NCBI RefSeq assembly: GCF_900187035.1
Contig: NZ_LT906446.1
Coordinates: 248,001 to 312,000, forward strand
DNA: 64,000 nucleotides
From: Megamonas hypermegale
GTDB lineage: Bacteria > Bacillota > Negativicutes > Selenomonadales > Selenomonadaceae
Reading direction: 5' to 3'
Positions 53,301 to 60,359 of this stretch are shown here, piece after piece (within the stretch, counting starts at the first letter, position 1; every line of letters starts with the position of its first letter). The notes under the pieces were generated by a model that was not told the DNA's origin, did no database searches, and saw only the letters and a program-made list of their open reading frames with translations. Position numbers and translations under genes: made by a program.

Positions 53301-54144
53301 AACGCAAAAAGACGGCGGTACAGTAGCTTTAGATGGCAAACTTACAGATAGTGGCGTTGTTCAGGATGGTACTAAATTTGATGGAGAAACTGGTACTTTA
53401 ACAATTACAAGTCAAGACAAATATAACAAAGGAACAAGCTCTGTAACTGTAAGTGGCATTGCAAGTAAAAATGATATCGGAACTGTTAAAGATACTATCG
53501 GTGCTACAAGCAAAGAAGATCTTAAAGATGCTTATAAAGATGCTGATAAAGATGGCAATGCAACTACTGAATATATCACTGATTCTGAAACTATGGTTGA
53601 TGCAGACGTTGCTCTTGACCATGCAGTTCAAGATGTTGCAAATACTAGCTATGCTAATGATATGATTTTAAGCAATCGTATTGATAACGTTGAAAGTCGT
53701 TTAGGCGATGTTGAAGAACGTATTGATAAAGTAGGTGCTATGGCTGCAGCTATCGCAAACCTCAGAACTATGGGATATGACCCAGAAGCTCCAACTGAAG
53801 TTGCTGTTGGCGTTGGTCAGTATAAGAGCGAAACAGGTATTGCTCTTGGTATCTTCCATTATCCAAACCAAGACTTCATGCTCAGTGCAAGTATCTCTAC
53901 TTCCGGCGATGAAGTAATGGGCGGTATCGGTGCTACTTGGAGAATTGGTCGTAAAACTGCTGAAGAAAAAGCTAAAGACGAAGAAGAACGTATTCTCGCT
54001 AAAGCTGAAGAAATTAAACAGGCAGCAAAACGCGCTGAAGTAAAAGAACAAGCAGAAAGACATGCTAAACTCTTAGCTGAAAGAGAAGCAAAAGGCGAAC
54101 CAATTGTACCGGTTGAAGAAAGCGCAGAACAAGCACAAGCTTGA
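44371..54144 (+). CDS. Trimeric autotransporter adhesin, passenger repeats and YadA anchor (frameshifted from its signal region)
   Basis: About 3257 codons, open from the frameshift to the stop; no credible start codon or SD. The order is 765-bp repeats (GLGIEDGKVVAKAGTNVTIDENGINAKDTTL...), two 327-bp repeats (AGWSLYSNGKEVKNV...), six 435-bp repeats (NAGWIATDNNGNQITV...), then unique head/stalk blocks with Hia/BpaA-type SRAATEGQL and GSQL neck-like motifs. The C-terminus has the coiled coil ILSNRIDNVESRLGDVEERIDKVGAMAAAIANL and the YadA_anchor barrel (VAVGVGQYKSETGIALGIFHYPNQDFMLSASISTSGDEVMGGIGATWRIGRK). A 62-residue charged tail follows the barrel. Surface adhesion is the family role. Confidence 0.9.
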   Translation: MAIGIDENDKNKISVVTGNGLGIEDGKVVAKAGTNVTIDENGINAKDTTLVGGEITPTTSEDGYENTYEIKDTDENKAILKDVASATKLSSVDSKVGDTNYSSNNYINDGDSLTEAASDLDTAIKTTANKVDAGWKATAGETSIDVKPTEDGVVPTLNFAGDNNISVTADKASSTINVKLDPTLEVESVTATGSVNAGGTTISSTGLAVGGKTYVSSNGINAQGQKITNVANGTDKNDAVNYGQLESYVSGNATYTEGDGININNKVISVDTGKGLGIEDGKVVAKAGTNVTIDENGINAKDTTLVGGEITPTTSEDGYENTYEIKDTDENKAILKDVASATKLSSVDSKVGDTNYSSNNYINDGDSLTEAASDLDTAIKTTANKVDAGWKATAGETSIDVKPTEDGVVPTLNFAGDNNISVTADKASSTINVKLDPTLEVESVTATGSVNAGGTTISSTGLAVGGKTYVSSNGINAQGQKITNVANGTDKNDAVNYGQLESYVSGNATYTEGDGININNKVISVDTGKGLGIEDGKVVAKAGTNVTIDENGINAKDTTLVGGEITPTTSEDGYENTYEIKDTDENKAILKDVASATKLSSVDSKVGDTNYSSNNYINDGDSLTEAASDLDTAIKTTANKVDAGWKATAGETSIDVKPTEDGVVPTLNFAGDNNINVTADKASSTINVKLDPTLEVESVTATGSVNAGGTTISSTGLAVGGKTYVSSNGINAQGQKITNVANGTDKNDAVNYGQLESYVSGNATYTEGDGININNKVISVDTGKGLGIEDGKVVAKAGTNVTIDENGINAKDTTLVGGEITPTTSEDGYENTYEIKDTDENKAILKDVASATKLSSVDSKVGDTNYSSNNYINDGDSLTVAAGDLDTAIKATADKVDAGWSLYSNGKEVKNVKPGNNWISIDSGDNVSITKNEDGNGIKISADLKDLDVEDTNAVLYDNEGKTSVTLGGTGHEAVKLTNVAAGALTETSTDAVNGSQLFETNTKVDAGWSLYSNGKEVKNVKPGNNWISIDSGDNVSITKNEDGNGIKISADLKDLDVEDTNAVLYDDEGKTTVTLGGEGHEAVKLINVAAGTVDATSTDAINGSQLYKVQQQAGKHTEITVNGGVAAPDDGTYTHDEQGHLDGNLLLKQSEGTNGQTVYDLKLNPDITLQSEDDKLETQDNRVELSGSNGTIMATTDFNDMSATTTINGGNVYVGNSVSVGDKVVMTNEDITGLSNTNWDGTTDNVSRAATEGQLKTVSDNVNAGWIATDNNGNQITVNPTDNTLNFSSDENVTVAANKDTGSIDVSLNNDIVLNGEGEAEDTKNNRVTLSGTNGTIMATTDFNDMSATTTINGGNVYAGSSVSVGDKVVITDKDITGLSNTTWDGTTDNVSRAATEGQLKTVSDNVNAGWIATDNNGNQITVNPTDNTLNFSGDENVTVAANKDTGSIDVSLNNDIVLNGEGEAEDTKNNRVTLSGTNGTIMATTDFNDMSATTTINGGNVYAGSSVSVGDKVVITDKDITGLSNTTWDGTTDDVSRAATEGQLKAVSDNVNAGWIATDNNGNQITVNPDDNTLNFSGDENVTVAANKDTGSIDVSLNNDIVLNGEGEAEDTKNNRVTLSGTNGTIMATTDFNDMSATTTINGGNVYAGSSVSVGDKVVITDKDITGLSNTTWDGTTDNVSRAATEGQLKTVSDNVNAGWIATDNNGNQITVNPTDNTLNFSGDENVTVAANKDTGSIDVSLNNDIVLNGEGEAEDTKNNRVTLSGTNGTIMATTDFNDMSATTTINGGNVYAGSSVSVGDKVVITDKDITGLSNTTWDGTTDDVSRAATEGQLKAVSDNVNAGWIATDNNGNQITVNPDDNTLNFSGDENVTVAANKDTGSIDVSLNNDIVLNGEGEAEDTKNNRVTLSGTNGTIMATTDFNDMSATTTINGGNVYAGSSVSVGDKVVITDKDITGLSNTTWDGTTDNVSRAATEGQLKTVSDNVNAGWIATDNNGNQITVNPTDNTLNFSGDENVTVAANKDTGSIDVSLNNDIVLNGEGEAEDTKNNRVTLSGTNGTIMATTDFNDMSATTTINGGNVYAGSSVSVGDKVVITDKDITGLSNTTWDGSTNDISRAATEGQLQMVSDKVTAGWTATDDAGNKINVNPETRPTLNFASGKNITVSANEDSGEVEVSLNDNINLNNRVYINGDPEEGNNTIVDIKSSDTSKEESIFAVEDKGNGSISIGGIDITNVDGPYLAVGDGKLKFYKDGGLSTGNATGTFSVRPDGDLEINGKNSSFNVDAETGNVNAINNSGSAIMMNDDSVALNASGNGVAISDEGITLNTNGSAVTVDRFNGATFTNTNTTESTNINGANITAGEGENQIKINGAPKADDPALSVGTDKFVVGQDGSLSVSDKFNVDAETGNINAVNSNGSAIMMNDDSVALNASGNGVAISNEGITLNANGSAVTVDRFNGATFTNTNTGETTNINGDIITTDTVKGLSNTTWDDELATQVANSEELQGTAATQGQLQQAVSAVATEAAKQHTTVSGDDNLTVKSSVNENGGTNYQVTLDDDITLGNPKAGNTEGERSFTINTTAPEGYVPDSYKEENSSGAEFIKENGGFMLFATDTQGHGIFGVTAKGSAWAKDFKTYTTDIYGNNTQYSLNDVGDAVAQMSSYYNKENGKSYTVFSRYHNEAEKDNPFETVDGATRDIPLALRDDGAVLIGATIEGEGFTDNGIRINAEIDDDGNNKATITGLENTEWKPPTPVATLAANDGSATVTSRAATESQLNDLYSAVAAYDVNVDGTIDYSHIALAGAPYGASRAGNGTPTGGTSITNVAYASGTDGSEAVNVDYLKDTINKAVEAGGSISNSDKHLVANTAEGSNGVYKPNAEGNVNLIVSDEKGNSSTVTIGDVASKTELDSLKTNVGDLNYDKVTGDKLINGDSVTTAIGKLDNKIENISGTATDAANNTVTGGTIKDDGTISLTQKDGGTVALDGKLTDSGVVQDGTKFDGETGTLTITSQDKYNKGTSSVTVSGIASKNDIGTVKDTIGATSKEDLKDAYKDADKDGNATTEYITDSETMVDADVALDHAVQDVANTSYANDMILSNRIDNVESRLGDVEERIDKVGAMAAAIANLRTMGYDPEAPTEVAVGVGQYKSETGIALGIFHYPNQDFMLSASISTSGDEVMGGIGATWRIGRKTAEEKAKDEEERILAKAEEIKQAAKRAEVKEQAERHAKLLAEREAKGEPIVPVEESAEQAQA
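44431..47000 (+). repeat. 765-bp tandem repeat, 3 full copies plus a partial fourth
   Basis: Copies start at 44431, 45196, 45961 and 46726 (CTTGGCATAG phase), exactly 765 bp (255 codons) apart. They are almost identical at DNA level; I see single changes such as GGAGATAC/GGAGACAC and AATATTAGTG/AATATTAATG in copy 3. The fourth copy diverges from about 46996. The period is a multiple of three, so copy-number change keeps the frame. Confidence 0.95.
47053..47700 (+). repeat. 327-bp tandem repeat, 2 copies
   Basis: AAAGTAGATGCAGGCTGGTCG starts copies at 47053 and 47380. The first 200 bp are virtually identical; the ends (ALTETSTDAVNGSQLFETN versus TVDATSTDAINGSQLYKVQ) have diverged. 327 bp is 109 codons. 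Confidence 0.9.
48157..50766 (+). repeat. 435-bp tandem repeat, 6 copies with alternating types
   Basis: Copies start at 48157, 48592, 49027, 49462, 49897 and 50332, each 435 bp (145 codons). Copies at 49027 and 49897 share a variant (GGAAACCAAATCACT, CCAGATGAT, preceded by GATGATGTAAGC and AAAGCTGTATCC), the others the alternative form. So a 870-bp dimer has itself been duplicated. A diverged seventh unit starts at 50767. Confidence 0.95.
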
Positions 54145-54171
54145 TTAAAAATTTAATCTAATAAGTAATAG

Positions 54172-54200
54172 GCGGCAAATTAATATTTGCCGCTTATGCT
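54172..54200 (+). terminator. Probable terminator after the adhesin
   Basis: GCGGCAAAT (54172-54180) and ATTTGCCGC (54185-54193) form a 9-bp stem with a short loop; the T tract after it is interrupted. Confidence 0.65.
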
Positions 54201-54233
54201 TTAATATTTAAAAATAGAGTAAAGGTGATTAAA

Positions 54234-54656
54234 ATGAAAAAGATTATATGTATATTGGTAGCAACTATGATGATGGCTTTTGGAAGCATTTGTAATGCAT
54301 CAGATAGTAGTGACTTAAGTAGTGAACAAAAAACGGCACAGCTCTTTATAGACGCGTTTAAAGGGGAAAAAGTACCAGCATATGATGTTTTAAGTCGTAA
54401 TTTTTCTGATGGATTGAAAAATCAGTTTAAAGAAGCTAATTACAGTGGCTTACAGAGAAATATAAAAAATACATTTGGTACATTAACAGAAGATAAATTT
54501 TATATTTATCAGCGTCAAGAACAAAATGATATAGTTGCATATAATGTTACTTTTGACAGCAATAAACAAGCTCAATTAATTTTTGTATTTGATAAAGACC
54601 AAAAACTCGTTAATGTTGCTGTACAACCTATAAATACACAACAACAGAGTGAATAA
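54234..54656 (+). CDS. Small secreted protein, DUF3887-like
   Basis: A 140-aa product with a Sec signal peptide (MKKIICILVATMMMAFGSICNA). The mature part begins SDSSDLSSEQKTAQLFIDAFKGEKVPAYDVLSRNFSDGLKNQF and has the alpha-beta outline of DUF3887/NTF2-like proteins; I am not certain. ATG 54234 follows AAAGGTG. It lies between the adhesin and another secreted protein, so a periplasmic helper role for the adhesin is possible, though nothing in the sequence proves it. Confidence 0.72.
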   Translation: MKKIICILVATMMMAFGSICNASDSSDLSSEQKTAQLFIDAFKGEKVPAYDVLSRNFSDGLKNQFKEANYSGLQRNIKNTFGTLTEDKFYIYQRQEQNDIVAYNVTFDSNKQAQLIFVFDKDQKLVNVAVQPINTQQQSE

Positions 54657-54664
54657 GATAAATT

Positions 54665-55144
54665 ATGAAAAAATATATTCTTATAGTAATGGGTTTATTG
54701 ATGGGAGTCTGTGGTATGACATATGGAGTTGGTTCAAATAATGTAGCAGAGGCAGCTACAGAGCAAAGAATTGGAAATAGTGATTATGGCATTATGTATA
54801 TATATCCAGATACAGTAGAAGCTGTTAAAAAGGATGGGAGATATTATGTCGTTGTTTCGGCAGAAGACCGTTATACTGATAAAAAGTTTTTAGCAGAACT
54901 TCGCCAGGGTGAAAATATGCAAAATGTTGTAAGTACTCTTTGTCTATATATGTTTACTAATGATGGTAGATTTTACTGTATGCCACAGAGATATCTTATT
55001 GATAATGAAGGCAAAGTATGTGTTGATTTAGGTAGCGATATGCAATTTAGAGGCATTGATGAAAAAATCTTGACACAGGTATATACTGCATCTTTGAAAG
55101 TATTAGAATCAAAACAACGCTTTCAAAATATGATGAAAAGATAA
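54665..55144 (+). CDS. Small secreted protein, unknown
   Basis: A 159-aa protein I do not recognise. The signal peptide is MKKYILIVMGLLMGVCGMTYGVGSNNVAEA with cleavage likely after AEA. The mature domain is beta-rich (GIMYIYPDTVEAVKKDGRYYVVVSAEDRYTDKKFLAELR), with two Cys in LCLYMFTNDGRFYCMP, and ends in a helix. It follows the DUF3887-like gene by 8 nt, so the two are one transcript. Confidence 0.75.
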   Translation: MKKYILIVMGLLMGVCGMTYGVGSNNVAEAATEQRIGNSDYGIMYIYPDTVEAVKKDGRYYVVVSAEDRYTDKKFLAELRQGENMQNVVSTLCLYMFTNDGRFYCMPQRYLIDNEGKVCVDLGSDMQFRGIDEKILTQVYTASLKVLESKQRFQNMMKR

Positions 55145-55258
55145 AGAATACTTATTTATTTTTAATTAAATATAAAAAAGACCTACAATAATTACTAAAA
55201 TGTGAACTGCACCCCAAAAGTTGGACAAAAAAACAACTTTTGGAGGTGCAGCTTTTTT

Positions 55259-55765
55259 ATGACTAAATACTCAAATGAATTTAAAGTTAAAGCAATTAAA
55301 ATGGTTTTAAAAGGAGATTCTATTTCTCATGTATCTAAAATTCTAAACATGCCAAATACAGCTTCTCTTTGTAGATGGATATCTCATTATGAACATGATG
55401 GCATTTCACAACTTCTTCATAAAAATCGTAAATATACTCCTATCTTTAAGCAAAAAGTTATTGAATATAAATGGCTACATCATTTATCATTAAATCAAAC
55501 AGCAGCCAAATTTTCCATTCCTAATACTGGTACAATTTCTACATGGGAAAAATTGTATAGCTCTTATGGATTTTCTGGCTTAGTTTCTAAGAAACGAGGT
55601 AGACCATCTATGAAAAAATCTAAAAACAAAGTTAACAAACCTAAAAAAGAACTTTCTTATGTTGAAAAATTGGAACAAGAAGTTTATCAATTAAGGATGG
55701 AAAATGACCTATTAAAAAAGTGGCATGCCTTAATGAAGCAATGGGAAAAGGAAGGAAGACACTAG
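55259..55765 (+). CDS. IS3-family transposase OrfA
   Basis: A 168-aa DNA-binding product with two helix-turn-helix segments (EFKVKAIKMVLKGDSISHVSKILNMPNTASLCRWI and YKWLHHLSLNQTAAKFSIPNTGTISTWEKLY) and a C-terminal leucine zipper (LSYVEKLEQEVYQLRMENDLLKK). ATG 55259 follows GGAGGTG. The slippery heptamer A AAA AAG (55714-55720) lies in the zipper end and would shift ribosomes -1 to make the OrfAB fusion. Confidence 0.93.
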   Translation: MTKYSNEFKVKAIKMVLKGDSISHVSKILNMPNTASLCRWISHYEHDGISQLLHKNRKYTPIFKQKVIEYKWLHHLSLNQTAAKFSIPNTGTISTWEKLYSSYGFSGLVSKKRGRPSMKKSKNKVNKPKKELSYVEKLEQEVYQLRMENDLLKKWHALMKQWEKEGRH

Positions 55766-56613
55766 TTTTAGTAATTGCTAAATTAAGGAAAAAATATACT
55801 CTAAAAGCCCTATTAAACTATACAAAATTAGCTAAAAGCACATATTATGATGCATTAAAAAAATTATCAAAAGAAGACAAATATAAAGGATTAAAAACAT
55901 TAATTCATAATATTTGTAATAAAAATCATGGAAGATATGGATATAGAAGAGTAACTTTGCAACTGCATAAACAAGGAATAAAAGTCAATCATAAAGTAGT
56001 TATGAGATTAATGAAAGAAGAAAATTTAACATGTAAAGTAAGAGCAAAGAAATATAAATCTTATAGAGGGCAAGAAGGGAAAATAGCTAAAAATATATTA
56101 AATAGAAATTTCAAAGCATCAAAACCAAACGAAAAATGGGCAACGGATGTAACAGAATTTGCATTATGTAATGAAAAAATATACTTATCACCAATAATAG
56201 ATTTATATAACGGAGAAATAATAAGTTATAAAATATCGAAAAGACCAATACTAAAGCAAGTATTAGATATGGTAGAAGATGCAACAAGAAAGATAAAAGA
56301 AACGAAAGGAATAATTCTACATTCAGACCAAGGATGGCAGTATCAGAATAAAAGATATCAGGAGTTATTAAAAGAAAAAGGCATTATCCAAAGCATGAGC
56401 CGAAAAGGAAATTGCTTAGATAATGCCGTAATAGAAAATTTCTTTGGTTTATTAAAAAGCGAATTGTTCTATTTAAAAAAATTCAAATCCGTTGAAGATT
56501 TTATAAAAGAGTTAAAATCTTATATAAAATATTATAATACAAAACGGATAAAGATAAAACTAAAAGGACTTAGTCCCGTAGAATATAGAACTAAGTCTCA
56601 ATTAGTAGCTTAA
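55720..56613 (+). CDS. IS3-family transposase OrfB (DDE domain)
   Basis: The -1-frame partner, about 297 codons. It has an HTH_21 lead (GRYGYRRVTLQLHKQGIKVNHKVVMRLMKEENL) and the rve integrase core with the DDE residues: Asp in NEKWATDVTEFAL, Asp in ILHSDQGWQYQ, and Glu in NCLDNAVIENFFGLLKSE. The real product is the OrfAB fusion through the slippery site; the GTG at 55720 is simply the first start-like codon in frame. Confidence 0.94.
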   Translation: MACLNEAMGKGRKTLVLVIAKLRKKYTLKALLNYTKLAKSTYYDALKKLSKEDKYKGLKTLIHNICNKNHGRYGYRRVTLQLHKQGIKVNHKVVMRLMKEENLTCKVRAKKYKSYRGQEGKIAKNILNRNFKASKPNEKWATDVTEFALCNEKIYLSPIIDLYNGEIISYKISKRPILKQVLDMVEDATRKIKETKGIILHSDQGWQYQNKRYQELLKEKGIIQSMSRKGNCLDNAVIENFFGLLKSELFYLKKFKSVEDFIKELKSYIKYYNTKRIKIKLKGLSPVEYRTKSQLVA

Positions 56614-56685
56614 TTAATATGTCCAATATTTTGGGTGCATATCATAAAGGTAGTCTTTCTTTTTTGTTAAATAAATATGATGAAT

Positions 56686-56718
56686 AAAAAAGCTAAGCCC
56701 TTAGTTAAGGACTTAGCT
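56686..56718 (-). terminator. Intrinsic terminator after guaA
   Basis: AGCTAAGcCCTT (56691-56702) pairs with AAGG-ACTTAGCT (to 56718); on the minus strand it is followed by U residues. Confidence 0.8.
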
Positions 56719-56730
56719 ATATTTTTTATC

Positions 56731-58269
56731 TTATTCCCATTCGATTGTAGCTGGTGGTTTAGAAGTTATATCATACACAACTCTGTTTACGCCAGGTACT
56801 TCGTTTACAATGCGACGGGATACTTTGTCTAATACTTCATATGGAATTCTAGCCCATTCAGAAGTCATTGCATCGCTACTTGTTACAGCACGGAGTGCAA
56901 TAGTATGGCAATAAGTACGGCTATCGCCCATAACGCCTACAGAGCGGATATTTGGCAAGCAAGCGAAATACTGCCAGATTTTTTCAGAAAGACCAGCTTT
57001 AGCTACTTCATCGCGGAAGATAGCATCTGCTTCACGAACTACAGCGAGTTTATCTTCAGTGATTTCACCGAGTACGCGGATAGCAAGACCAGGACCTGGG
57101 AATGGTTGACGCCATACGAGGTCATGAGGAATGCCTAATTCTTCACCTACAGCGCGTACTTCATCTTTAAATAATTCGCGCAATGGTTCGATAAGGTCAA
57201 ATTGAATGTCTTCTGGTAAACCACCTACATTGTGATGGCTTTTGATAGTAGCAGATGTTTTTGTACCACTTTCAACAACGTCTGGATAAATTGTACCTTG
57301 TACAAGGTAATCGATTTTTCCGAGTTTGTTAGCTTCTGCTTCAAATACACGAATGAATTCTTCACCGATGATTTTGCGTTTACGTTCTGGGTCAGATACG
57401 CCAGCGAGTTTGCCTAAGAAACGGTCTTTGGCATTTACGCGAATGAGGTTCATGTCGAATTGTTTACGGAAAACGTGTTCAACTTGGTCACCTTCGTCTT
57501 TACGTAAAAGACCATGGTCAACGAATACGCAAGTTAATTGTTTGCCTACAGCTTTATGAACGAGTACAGCTGCAACGGAGGAGTCAACGCCGCCACTCAA
57601 TGCACATAAAACTTTTTTATCGCCTACGATTTTTTTGATTTCAGCAATTTTTGTTTGAGCGAAAGAGCTCATTGTCCAGTCGCCTTTTAAGCCACAGATT
57701 TTAAACAAGAAGTTCTGTATCATTTTTTGACCAAATGGTGTATGTTCAACTTCTGGGTGGAATTGTACACCGTATAATTTGCGGCTATCATCGCACATAG
57801 CAGCTACAGGTGTATGTTCTGTAAATGCGATTGTCTTAAATCCTTGAGGAACTTTTTCTACATAATCTCTATGGCTCATCCAGCAAATTTCATCGTGGGA
57901 AATGCCAGAGAATAAATCAGATGTTACATCTAATTTAATATTCATTTTGCCATATTCGCCAGCTTCAGCATGAGCTACTTTACCGCCGAGATTATGTGCC
58001 ATGAATTGATGTCCATAGCAGATACCGAGTACAGGAATGCCAAGTTCAAAGATTTTTGGGTCAGCCTGTGGAGTATTATCAGCATAAACGCTACTAGGGC
58101 CACCTGTAAAAATAATAGCCTGTGGATTTTTAGCTTTGATTTTTTCGATTGTATAATCATAAGGGACAATTTCGCAATATACACCGCATTCACGTACACG
58201 GCGTGCGATTAATTGATTGTATTGTCCGCCAAAATCAATAACAAGAACCATTTCATGATTTGTATTCAA
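56731..58269 (-). CDS. guaA: GMP synthase (glutamine-hydrolysing)
   Basis: Converts XMP to GMP. 512 aa. The N-terminal GATase has [24 protein letters not shown], the nucleophile in [14 protein letters not shown] and the His/Glu in [13 protein letters not shown]. The ATP-pyrophosphatase loop is [17 protein letters not shown], and the C-terminal dimerisation domain ends [20 protein letters not shown] 58269 is the start, as AGGAGG lies 7 nt upstream; the longer frame to 58347 runs through a terminator hairpin and is not real. Confidence 0.96.
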   Translation of the reverse strand: MNTNHEMVLVIDFGGQYNQLIARRVRECGVYCEIVPYDYTIEKIKAKNPQAIIFTGGPSSVYADNTPQADPKIFELGIPVLGICYGHQFMAHNLGGKVAHAEAGEYGKMNIKLDVTSDLFSGISHDEICWMSHRDYVEKVPQGFKTIAFTEHTPVAAMCDDSRKLYGVQFHPEVEHTPFGQKMIQNFLFKICGLKGDWTMSSFAQTKIAEIKKIVGDKKVLCALSGGVDSSVAAVLVHKAVGKQLTCVFVDHGLLRKDEGDQVEHVFRKQFDMNLIRVNAKDRFLGKLAGVSDPERKRKIIGEEFIRVFEAEANKLGKIDYLVQGTIYPDVVESGTKTSATIKSHHNVGGLPEDIQFDLIEPLRELFKDEVRAVGEELGIPHDLVWRQPFPGPGLAIRVLGEITEDKLAVVREADAIFRDEVAKAGLSEKIWQYFACLPNIRSVGVMGDSRTYCHTIALRAVTSSDAMTSEWARIPYEVLDKVSRRIVNEVPGVNRVVYDITSKPPATIEWE

Positions 58270-58286
58270 TGTTTTACCTCCTAGAT

Positions 58287-58349
58287 AAAAAATGCTCTCT
58301 TTACAAAAATAGTTTACTATACAGTAGTTTTTCTGTAAAGAGAGCATTT
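58287..58349 (-). terminator. Terminator between fba and guaA
   Basis: A 15-bp stem (58290-58304 with 58335-58349) with a 30-nt loop that can fold further; six U follow on the minus strand, only about 10 nt before the guaA SD. It probably ends fba transcripts; a role in guaA leader control cannot be excluded. Confidence 0.75.
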
Positions 58350-58380
58350 ATACTATAGCCAAATTTAATTTTTAAACTAA

Positions 58381-59346
58381 TTAAGCTTTGCCATTGCAAC
58401 CGAGAACGTCTTTGATTTTATGAGCAACTAAAGCTTTGATGTTAGCTCTACCGTCAGCTACATATTGACGTGGGTCGAAATGATCTGGATGTTCATTGAA
58501 ATGTTTACGGATACCAGCAGTCATTGCAAGGCGTAAGTCGGAGTCAATGTTGATTTTGCAAACAGCCATAGAAGCAGCTTTGCGGAGTTGGTCTTCAGGA
58601 ACACCAACAGCATCTGGCATATGTCCGCCATTTTCGTTGATAATTTTAACAAATTCCTGTGGAACGGAAGAAGCACCGTGTAAAACGATTGGGAAGTTAG
58701 GAAGACGTTTAGCAACTTCTTCAAGGATATCAAAACGAAGTGGAGGTGGAACTAAGATGCCATCTTCATTTCTTGTGCACTGGTCTGGAGTGAATTTGTA
58801 AGCACCATGGCTAGTACCGATAGCGATTGCTAAGGAGTCTACACCAGTTTTTGTTACGAATTCTTCAACTTCAGCTGGGTCAGTGTAATGAGCTTCATGA
58901 GCAGCTACTTTAACATCATCTTCAATACCAGCGAGCTGGCCAAGTTCAGCTTCTACTACTACGCCATGAGCGTGAGCATATTCTACAACTTGTTTAGTTT
59001 TTTCGATGTTTTCTTTGAAATCATAGTGGGAACCGTCGAACATAACGGAAGTGAAACCACCGTCGATGCAAGATTTGCAAGTTTCGAAATCAGCACCATG
59101 GTCAAGATGTAAAGCGATTGGAAGACCAGTATCTTCGATAGCAGCTTGTACAAGATGAACAAGGTATTCGTGTTTAGCGTATTTTCTAGCACCAGCGGAG
59201 CACTGGAGAATTAAAGGAGCGTTTAATTCTTTAGCAGCTTCAGTGATACCCTGAACGATTTCCATATTGTTTACGTTAAAAGCACCAATTGCATAGCCGC
59301 CTTCGTACGCTTTTTTAAACATTTCTTTAGTTGTTACTAATGGCAT
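58381..59346 (-). CDS. fba: Fructose-bisphosphate aldolase, class II
   Basis: A 321-aa zinc-dependent aldolase of glycolysis and gluconeogenesis. PLVTTKEMFKKAYEGGYAIGAFNVNN opens the domain; Zn ligands and catalytic residues lie in LPIALHLDHGADFE, VEAELGQLAGIEDD, LAIAIGTSHGAYKF and IVLHGASSVP. ATG 59346, 8 nt after GGAGG, is right (MPLVTTKEMF); an upstream in-frame ATG at 59367 has no SD. Codon use is strongly biased, in line with high expression. Confidence 0.96.
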   Translation of the reverse strand: MPLVTTKEMFKKAYEGGYAIGAFNVNNMEIVQGITEAAKELNAPLILQCSAGARKYAKHEYLVHLVQAAIEDTGLPIALHLDHGADFETCKSCIDGGFTSVMFDGSHYDFKENIEKTKQVVEYAHAHGVVVEAELGQLAGIEDDVKVAAHEAHYTDPAEVEEFVTKTGVDSLAIAIGTSHGAYKFTPDQCTRNEDGILVPPPLRFDILEEVAKRLPNFPIVLHGASSVPQEFVKIINENGGHMPDAVGVPEDQLRKAASMAVCKINIDSDLRLAMTAGIRKHFNEHPDHFDPRQYVADGRANIKALVAHKIKDVLGCNGKA

Positions 59347-59574
59347 GTAAAAGACCTCCATAATCAAAAATTAAATTTCAAAGATATTATATCATAAATT
59401 CTGTCAATTTGTATATCAAAATCGGAAAATTATTTAAGTTTGAGTATATTTATTTTTAAATAATGTAAATTTATATCCGTAAAGAAAAAAGATGTATGAT
59501 ATAATTTTATAGATAAAAAATAATAAAAATATTTGATTTAATGTGTAAGATAATTAACAATAGTAGGTGAAAAA

Positions 59575-60348
59575 ATGGATATAGAAAATTTATCGATAAA
59601 AGACATAAAAAATTTAATTATTACAACGAAAGATGAAGATAAGAAAGAGCTTTGGCAAGCAATAAAAAATGATGCGCGCAAAGGTGTGCAGGCTCTATTA
59701 AAAGCACATGAACGCGAAGAAAAAGAACGCTTGCGAGTAGCAGCATTATATAAATATGAAGATGAATGCAGAACGCGTGGACATAAGTTTGTTGCTGGTG
59801 TAGATGAAGTTGGCCGTGGACCACTTGCTGGCCCTGTAGTTGTTTCAGCTGTTATATTACCACCTGATTTTTTTATTCCTAAATTAAATGATTCTAAAAA
59901 ATTATCAGAAAGTACACGTGAAAAATTGTATGATATTATCTTGGAAAATGCCGTAGCGGTGAATACTGCTGTGATAGATGAAAAGACGATAGACCGCATA
60001 AATATTTATCAAGCAGCTATGAATGGAATGTATCAAGCGATATACGGTTTAGCAGTAAAACCTGATGAAGTTTTAATTGATGCGATGCCACTTGATAGTC
60101 TAGAAATACCGCATCAATCTATAATCAAAGGCGATGCAAAATCTGCTTCTATTGCAGCGGCTTCTATAGTGGCTAAGGTTACGCGTGATAGAATGATGAA
60201 CGATTTTGATAAGATTTACCCGCAATATGGTTTTGCGCAAAATAAAGGTTATGGTACAAAAGAGCATATTGAAGCATTGCGAAAATATGGCCCATGTAAA
60301 ATACATCGCTGTTCTTTTGAACCGATAAAATCAATGGTAAATTTTTAA
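59575..60348 (+). CDS. rnhB: Ribonuclease HII
   Basis: Removes ribonucleotides and RNA-DNA hybrids. 257 aa. The N-terminal 70 residues are a helical extension seen in many Firmicute RnhB proteins (LSIKDIKNLIITTKDEDKKELWQAIKNDARKGVQALLKAHEREEKER). The catalytic core is VAGVDEVGRGPLAGPVV (D-E), then DSKKLSE and the Asp in VLIDAMPL, and ASIVAKVTRDRMM. A SD-like AGTAGGTG precedes ATG 59575. It starts a plus-strand operon with yraN, ubiX, comM and aroE, all closely packed. Confidence 0.95.
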   Translation: MDIENLSIKDIKNLIITTKDEDKKELWQAIKNDARKGVQALLKAHEREEKERLRVAALYKYEDECRTRGHKFVAGVDEVGRGPLAGPVVVSAVILPPDFFIPKLNDSKKLSESTREKLYDIILENAVAVNTAVIDEKTIDRINIYQAAMNGMYQAIYGLAVKPDEVLIDAMPLDSLEIPHQSIIKGDAKSASIAAASIVAKVTRDRMMNDFDKIYPQYGFAQNKGYGTKEHIEALRKYGPCKIHRCSFEPIKSMVNF

Positions 60349-60359
60349 AGGGGTATATA

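Larger units (their letters stand above)
55201..56646 (+). mobile_element. IS3-family insertion sequence (IS150-like group)
   Basis: About 1.44 kb. Terminal inverted repeats are visible: left TGAACTGCACCCCAAAAG (from 55203) and right, reversed, TGATATGCACCCAAAATA (to 56644), then TTGGACA in both. The exact end bases are uncertain by 1-2 nt, and AAA on both sides could be a 3-bp target duplication. It holds orfA and orfB in the -1 frame arrangement and appears intact, so possibly active. It has landed just after the secreted-protein pair. Confidence 0.9.

Noticed and set aside
55201-56646. Broken IS3 transposase because of two overlapping frames
   Set aside because: The A AAA AAG heptamer in the overlap is the normal -1 frameshift signal of this family, and both parts are intact.
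58270-58347. Longer N-terminus for guaA
   Set aside because: It runs through the fba terminator; TTG 58269 has a strong SD and fits the family start.
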